A DNA stretch of 5,456 nt from Desulfurococcales archaeon ex4484_217_1. Lineage in GTDB: Archaea; Thermoproteota; Thermoprotei_A; EX4484-217-1. The notes below the pieces were generated by a model that was not told the DNA's origin, searched no databases, and saw only the letters and a program-made list of their open reading frames with translations. The stretch is taken from the NCBI GenBank assembly GCA_002254745.1, contig NJED01000055.1, positions 1 through 5,456 of the forward strand. Reading direction: 5' to 3'. The position numbers and the translations under genes are program-made. Below, piece by piece: positions 1-4,550 of the stretch (positions are counted from its first letter, which is position 1; each line of letters starts with the position of its first letter).

Positions 1-448
1 AAGTTCATCTAGAATTAGCTCTCCCTTTTCATTGAAAGTATAGGTTTCAATAGGTTTTTCAAAACTAGTTACTCTAGGTACCTCGCCTGTTACGAGAACT
101 CCTTTAACTATTTCTAACGGTTTTTTAGCCCACACGAACTCTGCGCTATATTTTTCTAAGTCCTTTCTAGTAAATGGAGCCCCAACATTTCTTAGGAAAG
201 GCTTCACTACAAGATTAGGTTTAAAAAGCATTGGATGGGCAACTATGTAAACTCTCTTCTTACCTACATGCTTAAGAATTTCAAGCAACCCTCCAGTGTG
301 ATCGTAGTGTCTATGGGAGAGAACAATATAGTCTATTTTAGATAAGTCTAAGCCTAGTTTTTCCGAATTAAATAGTATAGGTGAAGCATACTGCCCTAAT
401 TATTTTCACTGATTCAACAGCTTCAACCATCTTAACACCTACTACCAT
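1..448 (-). pseudogene. Broken metallo-beta-lactamase-fold hydrolase (COG1237-like), also truncated by the window edge
   Basis: Read on the minus strand, an open frame from 399 down to 1 encodes a metallo-beta-lactamase-fold protein. The text includes FNSEKLGLDLSKIDYIVLSH followed by RHYDHTGG, giving the family's HxHxDH metal motif. The spacing and wording match COG1237, the group that includes archaeal dihydropterin-type phosphate synthase-like hydrolases. This frame has a stop (TAA at 397-399) just before it. It contains no ATG, GTG or TTG before the HxHxDH motif. A second short frame starts at ATG 448 (or 430), reads MVVGVKMVEAVESVKI and stops at 368-370. That stub looks like the normal N-terminus of the same family. 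About 40-50 residues that usually lie between VKI and the FDxGQ strand are absent, and the frame changes near 396-403. I infer an internal deletion with frameshift. The C-terminus lies outside the window. A sequencing or assembly error is the main alternative. Confidence 0.7.
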
Positions 449-468
449 TAAATTATTCTTGCCAATAA

Positions 469-478
469 AAATTTATGC
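469..478 (-). promoter_or_regulatory. Possible TATA box for the minus-strand hydrolase gene
   Basis: On the minus strand the sequence GCATAAATTT lies about 22-30 nt before ATG 448. Transcription starting about 26 nt from this box would begin at or very near the ATG, giving a leaderless mRNA, which is common in crenarchaea. The palindromic TATA at 504-517 is a competing candidate that would give a leader of about 35 nt. The assignment rests on position and AT content only. Confidence 0.3.
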
Positions 479-503
479 TATTACATATAGTGGAATGTTT
501 AAA

Positions 504-517
504 GAATTTATAAATTC
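504..517. promoter_or_regulatory. Perfectly palindromic TATA-like element between divergent genes
   Basis: GAATTTATAAATTC is a perfect 14-bp palindrome with TTTATAAA at its centre. It sits in the AT-rich gap between the minus-strand hydrolase and the plus-strand small ORF. It could serve as a TATA box in either direction or bind a dimeric regulator. In such AT-rich DNA a chance origin is possible. Confidence 0.35.
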
Positions 518-577
518 ACCTAATGGTATTACCCTAAATATTTTAGATTATAGTCGAAATATGGTCTTTAAATTATA

Positions 578-586
578 TTTATAAAG
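578..586 (+). promoter_or_regulatory. TATA box for the 83-residue ORF
   Basis: TTTATAAAG is a near-ideal archaeal TATA box. Initiation about 26 nt from its centre would fall near 608, giving a leader of about 67 nt before ATG 675. The leader carries a Shine-Dalgarno site, as expected for a transcript with a leader. Confidence 0.5.
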
Positions 587-665
587 TCGTTTATGATGTC
601 TTAGAGGAAACTCAAATATGTCAGTTTAACAAAAATATGAACAAGTATTTCCAAAGTTTTATCTA

Positions 666-672
666 AGGTGAT
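666..672 (+). promoter_or_regulatory. Ribosome binding site of the 83-residue ORF
   Basis: AGGTGAT matches the archaeal anti-Shine-Dalgarno complement (GGAGGTGATC) over seven bases. It lies just before ATG 675, with 4 nt between GGTG and the start codon. It fixes the start and is the best evidence that this small ORF is translated. Confidence 0.6.
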
Positions 673-674
673 TA

Positions 675-926
675 ATGACGAAATACTATTGCCTTTACAG
701 AGTTAGCGATAATGGCAAATGGAAAACAATAATAGCTTTTGACAATCCACCGCAAAACCTTAAGGAACTTGGCAGTAGAATAAAGTCTACATTTAGATGC
801 AGTGTTACTGTGAGGAGGAGACACATTATAGTAGATAAGTACATATTAGAATATAGGATATCGAGAATAATAGAGGAACACATTACCTCAAAAAGTAAGA
901 CTAAAGTATATAGATTTTTAACATAG
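675..926 (+). CDS. Small basic hypothetical protein (83 aa)
   Basis: I do not recognise a family. The protein is 83 residues long, basic, and has no signal peptide or membrane segment. It opens with MTKYYCLYRV, suggesting a beta strand. A Pro-Pro turn follows near residues 25-26, then an arginine cluster VRRRH at 46-50. A mixed Ile/Arg/Glu stretch (DKYILEYRISRIIEEH, about 54-69) is likely helical. The basic patch could suggest nucleic-acid binding, but nothing specific supports this. The gene stands alone behind its own TATA box and a good Shine-Dalgarno site. A minus-strand ORF inside it lacks comparable signals. The T-rich 3' end (914-919) and the pyrimidine tract downstream may end its transcript. 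Confidence 0.6.
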   Translation: MTKYYCLYRVSDNGKWKTIIAFDNPPQNLKELGSRIKSTFRCSVTVRRRHIIVDKYILEYRISRIIEEHITSKSKTKVYRFLT

Positions 927-957
927 TTTATTACATAAATAGCTTAGTTAATCTAAA

Positions 958-982
958 CTCTCCCTTCCTCTACCCTCTTCTC
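958..982 (+). terminator. Pyrimidine-rich tract, possible terminator of the 83-residue ORF
   Basis: A run of almost pure C/T (a single A at 972) lies about 30 nt after the ORF and just before the HAD promoter. Crenarchaeal transcripts often end at T-rich or C/T-rich tracts without a hairpin. This tract is richer in C than typical examples, so the call is weak. Confidence 0.25.
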
Positions 983-987
983 GGGAT

Positions 988-1000
988 AAAATAAATATAT
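988..1000 (+). promoter_or_regulatory. TATA box for the HAD hydrolase gene
   Basis: AAAATAAATATAT lies 34-46 nt before ATG 1034. Initiation about 26 nt from its centre would be near 1020, inside the CTAGCAGTTAG element, leaving a leader of roughly 13 nt. Confidence 0.5.
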
Positions 1001-1013
1001 CGTAATTTCTGTT

Positions 1014-1024
1014 CTAGCAGTTAG
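1014..1024 (+). repeat. CTAGCAGTTAG element, copy 1 (9 nt before the HAD start)
   Basis: This 11-nt sequence is repeated exactly at 1764-1774. In both places it ends 9 nt before the ATG of the next gene. Its position around the predicted transcription start suggests an initiator or short-leader element shared by the two genes. Confidence 0.5.
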
Positions 1025-1033
1025 GTATCTTAG

Positions 1034-1735
1034 ATGGGAATTAAAGCAGTATTTTTCGATATAGGAGGTACATTATACAAGGAGAAAAAGTTTAAAACAC
1101 CTCCCTGGGCCTTAGCCTTGGCTAACTATCTTAAAAGATATGGCATGTCCCTGTCATGGAGTAAAATATACCAAGCATATGTTTCTACGAAGGAATACAT
1201 TGAAACTTTAAATATCGAAGGCATTGAAGTATGGCACTTGAATATATTATTACTAACGTTTTCTAAATTAAATTTAAGCTTAAAACCGAGCTTAATCATG
1301 GAAGCTTACCACGTTTTCCTCAACAGTATAGTCAACATCATGGAACCATATGAAGATGCGCGAAGTACGCTAAAACATCTTAAGGAGAAAAAGTTGAAGG
1401 TAGGTATAATATCTAATACTGGCTCCCATTATTTAATCTATGAAGTTCTTAAAAGAGATGGCTTACTGAAGTACGTTGACTTACTTGTGACGTCGCAGAT
1501 GGTGTCATGGAGGAAACCGGATAGGAGAATATTCCTATATGCATGCTACTCGCTTAATGTTGAACCAAGCGAATGCGTTCATATAGGTAATGACCCTGTA
1601 GCAGACGTTATGGGTGCGAAAAATGCGGGGTTAAAAGCGGTGCAGAAATTAACCCCGTATACTTCAAAATCTGATTTAGCCGACGCTGTGATATTTGATC
1701 TTGGAGAGCTAATTAACGTTATTGAAAATCTTTAA
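1034..1735 (+). CDS. HAD-superfamily hydrolase (COG1011-like), 233 aa
   Basis: This is a soluble cytoplasmic phosphatase/phosphohydrolase of the haloacid dehalogenase superfamily; the substrate is unknown. Motif I is FFDIGGTL, with nucleophile Asp9. Motif II is GIISNTG with Ser127. Motif III is the Lys of WRKPDRRIF (Lys161). Motif IV is HIGNDPVADVMGAKNAG, with Asp187 and Asp191. The helical segment at about 20-105 between motifs I and II is a C1-type cap. The length fits the family. In motif I the second Asp of DxDGT, the usual acid/base, is Gly11; the DIGGT variant occurs in other COG1011 proteins. The start is well placed, with motif I beginning at residue 7. The gene is 48 nt before a glycosyltransferase with a matching upstream element, so co-regulation is plausible. 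A role in sugar-phosphate metabolism would be a guess from that neighbour. Confidence 0.88.
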   Translation: MGIKAVFFDIGGTLYKEKKFKTPPWALALANYLKRYGMSLSWSKIYQAYVSTKEYIETLNIEGIEVWHLNILLLTFSKLNLSLKPSLIMEAYHVFLNSIVNIMEPYEDARSTLKHLKEKKLKVGIISNTGSHYLIYEVLKRDGLLKYVDLLVTSQMVSWRKPDRRIFLYACYSLNVEPSECVHIGNDPVADVMGAKNAGLKAVQKLTPYTSKSDLADAVIFDLGELINVIENL

Positions 1736-1763
1736 ACACTACAATTTAGTACATGTTTATTTA

Positions 1764-1774
1764 CTAGCAGTTAG
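1764..1774 (+). repeat. CTAGCAGTTAG element, copy 2 (9 nt before the glycosyltransferase start)
   Basis: Exact copy of 1014-1024 at the same 9-nt distance from the downstream ATG. The AT-rich stretch at 1742-1752 lies where the TATA box would be expected by analogy with copy 1, but it is a poor TATA match. Confidence 0.5.
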
Positions 1775-1783
1775 TTCTCAGTT

Positions 1784-2944
1784 ATGTGTGGGTGTAAGTG
1801 GGTAGTGTTAAGTATAGCTTACATTTCAACATATCCTCCTACACACTGCGGTGTTGCCGAATATACTAAAATGCTCATAACAGCGTTAAGATCAGTAATC
1901 AATATTACAGTTCATATTCTATGCGATATTAATGGGAAAAGAGAGACTATAGATAAGGAAGCTGGAGCATATATTCATAATGTATTTATTAAAGGTTCGA
2001 GTAGTTACGATAAAATATTAGATACATTGGCTGAAATAGGAGGCGTTGATGTACTACATGTACAACATGAGTACGGTATTTTCGGACATACCGATGCAAT
2101 ATTAGAAGCATGTCTGAAGGCTAAGGAAGAAAAATTAGCTCGAAAAATTGTTTTCACAATGCACACGGTTTACCACCCACTGTCAGGAAATGATAGAGCG
2201 TTAAAATTCCAGAGAAAATTAAATAGCGTAGATGCAGTTATAGTCCATAGTTTTTTAAAAGAATTTGAACTCCAACATCAAGGAGTAAGTCCGCGGATAG
2301 TTTATAGAATACCTCATGGAACGCATTTAAACCCCTATCTTGGGGTTTCACGGGAAACTCTTCTATCAGAATTGTCGCTAAGTAGAGAAAAAATAAAAGG
2401 ATACATAATAACAATGCCCGGTTTTCTAAGAAAAGATAAAGGATTAGATGTGCTCATTGACTCCTTAAACCGTATAAGTAAGGAAAAATTCACTGCTATT
2501 ATTGCGGGAGAACTTAGAGATAAAAAACTACTCGACCTCATAGAGTATGCACGTTCGAATATAAACATTATTTATTTAGAAAGATATTTATCCAGCGAGG
2601 AAATGCTTAAACTAATAGCTCTCTCCGACATGATAGTATTGCCGTATAAGGACAAAAGGGGAACTTATTCAATAAGTGGTATTCTTCACTTATCAATGGG
2701 AAGTTTTAGGCCGATAATAGGTACTAAAGTTCCTAGACTAATAGAATTATATCAGTACGCTCCAAGACTAACAATACCTCCTAAAGCCCCTGAGGAACTA
2801 AGTAGAAAAATAATGTGGCTTATTGAAAACTACGATTTCGGAGTAGCATATATGGCTTACCTTTACGGTTATGCTGCGAGAACTCAGTGGTTAAGAATGG
2901 CTAGGAGACATGTAAACCTGTACAATACAATACTCGAACATTAA
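1784..2944 (+). CDS. GT4-type glycosyltransferase, 386 aa
   Basis: A GT-B-fold transferase moving a sugar from an activated nucleotide sugar to an unknown acceptor; no membrane segment is evident. The N-terminal Rossmann half has IAYISTYPPTHCGVAEYT (11-28), HVQHEYGIFG (92-101), MHTVYH (126-131) and PHGTH (177-181). The C-terminal half has GFLRKDKG (213-220), the phosphate-binding Arg/Lys loop, then IAGELRD (239-245), VLPYKD (285-290) and SGILHLSMGSFRPIIGT (298-314). The classical GT4 E-x7-E pair is not present; Thr294 and His302 stand there, as in the SGxLH subgroup. The first start is ATG 1784, supported by the upstream element, but GTG 1805 would give MLSIAYISTYPP, closer to usual family N-termini. 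Donor and product cannot be told. Possible roles are protein or lipid glycosylation, or compatible-solute synthesis. Confidence 0.88.
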   Translation: MCGCKWVVLSIAYISTYPPTHCGVAEYTKMLITALRSVINITVHILCDINGKRETIDKEAGAYIHNVFIKGSSSYDKILDTLAEIGGVDVLHVQHEYGIFGHTDAILEACLKAKEEKLARKIVFTMHTVYHPLSGNDRALKFQRKLNSVDAVIVHSFLKEFELQHQGVSPRIVYRIPHGTHLNPYLGVSRETLLSELSLSREKIKGYIITMPGFLRKDKGLDVLIDSLNRISKEKFTAIIAGELRDKKLLDLIEYARSNINIIYLERYLSSEEMLKLIALSDMIVLPYKDKRGTYSISGILHLSMGSFRPIIGTKVPRLIELYQYAPRLTIPPKAPEELSRKIMWLIENYDFGVAYMAYLYGYAARTQWLRMARRHVNLYNTILEH

Positions 2945-2949
2945 ACAGT

Positions 2950-2985
2950 GAGGTGTTAAAGCTGTTTAGCTCTAAACTTAACCTC
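2950..2985 (+). other. Imperfect hairpin just after the glycosyltransferase
   Basis: GAGGTGTTAA (2950-2959) pairs with TTAACCTC (2978-2985) with one or two bulges. Inside it, GTTTAG (2964-2969) pairs with CTAAAC (2972-2977). It begins 5 nt after the stop codon. It could stabilise or end the glycosyltransferase mRNA, or mark the left side of the TnpB-like element. Part of it (2953-2969) also weakly resembles the reverse complement of 4383-4400. Confidence 0.4.
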
Positions 2986-3010
2986 ATACTCTAAGAATGC
3001 AAGATACATT

Positions 3011-3122
3011 ATTAACCGTTTCCCGCCTACGGTCTTTTTAGGTCTCCGTAGGTCGGTTCATCACGGTTTCTCCTAGCCTCCTCCCCGCCCAACCGAGGAG
3101 CGGGTATCGGGAACTAGGAGTC
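3011..3122 (-). ncRNA. Candidate structured RNA, minus strand
   Basis: This is a GC-rich block in AT-rich surroundings with no ORF. Plus-strand coordinates of the helices are: 3070-3076 with 3114-3120 (CTCCTAG/CTAGGAG, 7 bp); inside it, either 3078-3083 with 3095-3100 or 3084-3088 with 3100-3104; 3026-3032 with 3046-3052 (CCTACGG/CCGTAGG, 7 bp); and 3014-3019 with 3063-3068 (AACCGT/ACGGTT, 6 bp) enclosing that hairpin. Helices alone do not give the strand. Minus is preferred because that reading has purine-rich unpaired segments and contains AAACCGTGATGAACC, which closely matches the plus-strand RNA next door. A TATA-like stretch for this strand is at 3157-3166. I recognise no known RNA family. 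Confidence 0.5.
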
Positions 3123-3131
3123 ACCAATACG

Positions 3132-3140
3132 TTTATAAGA
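3132..3140 (+). promoter_or_regulatory. TATA box for the leader RNA / RuvC nuclease gene
   Basis: TTTATAAGA is a strong archaeal TATA box. Its centre is about 26 nt before 3162, just ahead of the first predicted helix strand (3172). The core is close to palindromic, and it lies between two outward-facing candidate RNAs, so it might also serve the minus strand. Confidence 0.55.
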
Positions 3141-3161
3141 GACAACAATACTATGAATATA

Positions 3162-3303
3162 ATAATGACCTCAGGGTTCCGAGAGCCGTAGGGCTATGAG
3201 CCTCTAGGCAACTAGGGGTGAGCTACTGCGGTGAGGGGCTCTGAGGAAACCGCTATGAACCCTGCATGGGAAGGAACCATGCAGGAGTGAGCGGTATACC
3301 CCT
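3162..3303 (+). ncRNA. Candidate structured RNA / 5' leader of the TnpB-like gene
   Basis: The block is strongly GC-rich, sits downstream of a good TATA box and ends at the RuvC start codon. Helices visible by eye: CAGGGTTC 3172-3179 with GAACCCTG 3257-3264; AGAGCC 3182-3187 with GGCTCT 3237-3242; GTAG 3188-3191 with CTAC 3223-3226; CCTCTAG 3201-3207 with CTAGGGG 3212-3218, closed by a GCAA (GNRA) tetraloop; CCTGCATGG 3261-3269 with CCATGCAGG 3277-3285. The segment ACCGC(T) at 3249-3254 can pair either with GCGGT 3228-3232 or with AGCGGT 3290-3295, so two folds or a pseudoknot are possible. It may be a stand-alone RNA partner of the nuclease, or a leader that controls its translation. It does not match the common riboswitch classes I know. 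Confidence 0.6.
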
Positions 3304-4350
3304 ATGAATAAAAGTGAAGTTGAATACATTACACTGAGGTTGCCTTTCCACGCTATTGGAGAGTATGCTAGGCTTGTTTACTGGACTGTCATCAAGATAG
3401 GTAGGAAGCTATGCTATGATATTATCCCTAACCGTAGATACATAGATGGAATATCCACCCTCATACATGCCTCTCTACAGAGTGCTAAAGCATTGAAAGT
3501 AGATATTGCTAAGCTAGAACTTAAGCCTTGGTTGCTCTTTCAGTCGGAAGCAGAGCCTTGGGCTAAAGGGAATCTAAACATACAGTTTACTAGCTATAAC
3601 ACGGTAAGAGTATTAGTATTCGAGAAAGATAAGTCAACTAGAAAGATTACCATAAAACCAGTCATACCTAAAGGCTATACAAGACTAGTTCAAACACTAG
3701 TAGATAAAGCTCTCAGAAAGCAAATTGGTTATCCAGCTAGAGTCTATATCACAGACTATGGAGACAAAGTAGAGCACCTCTATGGAGAAATACAGGTCAT
3801 GGTGAAACATGACTTCTACCTAGAGGTTATGAAGAGGTATGAGAAACCATTAGGAAATAATATAGCTGGTGTTGATGTTAATGCTGATAGGCTCAACCTT
3901 GTAGTCATTAATAGAAATGGAGATATAGTCTGGAGGTATACAGCTAGATTTCCACAGGCAACATCTAGAGGATATCCAAGGAAGAGTGCATGGAGCGTTA
4001 TAGGTGAAGCAATACACAGTATTCTCAATAATGCCTATTCTCACGGAGCATCAGTTATTGCAGTAGAGAATCCAGAAATTATTGGCTATTTAAGGTACTA
4101 CTGGGTAAGGAATGGAGAACGAAGAACCAAGAACTACAACTACAAGGTAACGATATTCAGAAACAGCATCATAGAGAAGATAATATGGAAGTCACCACTC
4201 TATGGATTACAGGTAGTAACAGTTAATCCCAAGGGAACAACACACTCAGAAGACCATGAATACGTTATGAGAAGATACGGCTTAGACAAACACACAGCAT
4301 CAGCATACCTCATAGCACTTAGGGCAAGAAGAAACCTACATAGACCTTAA
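3304..4350 (+). CDS. TnpB-like RuvC nuclease (IS605 OrfB-related) without zinc ribbon, 348 aa
   Basis: The C-terminal half is a RuvC-type nuclease domain with the three acidic motifs of TnpB/Cas12-like proteins. These are IAGVDVNADRLNLVVIN with Asp191, VIAVENPEI with Glu255, and GLDKHTASAYLIALR with Asp328. The N-terminal 185 residues have mixed strands and helices, matching the wedge/REC part of TnpB in size and place. TnpB proteins of transposons use an RNA made near the gene to cut DNA. Here VNPKGTTHSEDHEY runs straight into motif III; the usual CxxC...CxxC ribbon between RuvC-II and III is absent and the whole protein has only one Cys. All catalytic residues and the frame are intact, so it looks functional. 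ATG 3304 is the first start after an in-frame stop at 3256-3258. The only Shine-Dalgarno-like site, GGAGTGA, is 13 nt away and partly inside a predicted helix. No tnpA is nearby. Confidence 0.75.
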   Translation: MNKSEVEYITLRLPFHAIGEYARLVYWTVIKIGRKLCYDIIPNRRYIDGISTLIHASLQSAKALKVDIAKLELKPWLLFQSEAEPWAKGNLNIQFTSYNTVRVLVFEKDKSTRKITIKPVIPKGYTRLVQTLVDKALRKQIGYPARVYITDYGDKVEHLYGEIQVMVKHDFYLEVMKRYEKPLGNNIAGVDVNADRLNLVVINRNGDIVWRYTARFPQATSRGYPRKSAWSVIGEAIHSILNNAYSHGASVIAVENPEIIGYLRYYWVRNGERRTKNYNYKVTIFRNSIIEKIIWKSPLYGLQVVTVNPKGTTHSEDHEYVMRRYGLDKHTASAYLIALRARRNLHRP

Positions 4351-4402
4351 AAGACCTACAACCCAGAAACAGCTTCCGCACCCTAACAGCTCTTTTACAC
4401 AC

Positions 4403-4440
4403 CACTAGAGTAAATGCAGGGAACAGGGTTATTACCTAGG
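4403..4440 (+). other. Bulged hairpin downstream of the TnpB-like gene
   Basis: CTAG-A-GTAA (4405-4413) pairs with TTACCTAG (4432-4439): eight base pairs around one bulged A, plus a possible C4403-G4440 pair. The loop is 18 nt. It lies about 50 nt after the nuclease stop codon. In IS200/IS605-type elements a subterminal hairpin at the right end, and the end of the guide RNA, are expected about here. Chance pairing in a 200-nt gap cannot be excluded. Confidence 0.35.
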
Positions 4441-4458
4441 CTGAAAACCTCTAAATGC

Positions 4459-4475
4459 TTTACTTCTTTCCTCTA
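4459..4475 (+). terminator. T/C-rich tract, possible transcript end
   Basis: A pyrimidine-rich stretch (CTTTACTTCTTTCCTCT) lies between the TnpB-like gene and the promoter of the next gene. Its composition and place fit a crenarchaeal termination site. The rest of the 4351-4550 gap holds the hairpin above and the next promoter, and no ORF worth calling. Confidence 0.3.
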
Positions 4476-4503
4476 TTCAAGTAATATAGTAATATTGTGC
4501 TTC

Positions 4504-4520
4504 GTATATATTACTATAAG
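4504..4520 (+). promoter_or_regulatory. TATA region of the E1-like gene
   Basis: Two overlapping TATA-like boxes, TATATATT (4504-4512) and TACTATAAG (4512-4520), would place initiation near 4533-4541. That is upstream of ATG 4551 but downstream of the in-frame GTG 4497, which argues against GTG 4497 as the start. Confidence 0.45.
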
Positions 4521-4539
4521 TGCGTTTGGCCATCTAAAA

Positions 4540-4543
4540 GGTG
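4540..4543 (+). promoter_or_regulatory. Ribosome binding site deciding the E1-like start
   Basis: GGTG in AAAAGGTGT lies 7 nt before ATG 4551 and only 1 nt before ATG 4545. The spacing favours 4551. Confidence 0.5.
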
Positions 4544-4550
4544 TATGCTT

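Noticed and set aside
381..584. A 67-codon plus-strand ORF
   Set aside because: It lies opposite the N-terminal stub of the hydrolase, has no Shine-Dalgarno site, has low-complexity AT-driven composition, and covers the divergent promoter region.
591..640. Possible C/D-box sRNA from ATGATGT after the TATA box
   Set aside because: Box C is imperfect and no CTGA follows; more likely the leader of the 83-residue ORF.
695..883. A 62-codon minus-strand ORF
   Set aside because: It is fully inside the 83-residue ORF, which has its own TATA box and ribosome site; the minus-strand product looks like antisense text.
2335..2568. A 77-codon minus-strand ORF inside the glycosyltransferase
   Set aside because: The plus-strand frame has clear GT4 motifs across this stretch, and the minus frame shows none.
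3055..3072. Possible C/D-box sRNA (GTGATGA on the minus strand matches box C)
   Set aside because: No box D (CTGA) at a fitting distance, and the block folds into helices unlike a C/D guide RNA.
3231..3255. Resemblance of CTCTGAGGAAAC to the GAGGAAA segment of RNase P RNA
   Set aside because: The other conserved RNase P regions are absent and the RNA is much too short.
3816..4044. Two minus-strand ORFs inside the nuclease gene
   Set aside because: They overlap the RuvC-I region, whose coding frame is certain; both are shadows.
4497..4550. Extended E1-like start at GTG 4497
   Set aside because: It lies upstream of the TATA boxes and adds 18 residues not typical of the family; GGTG and the family N-terminus support 4551.
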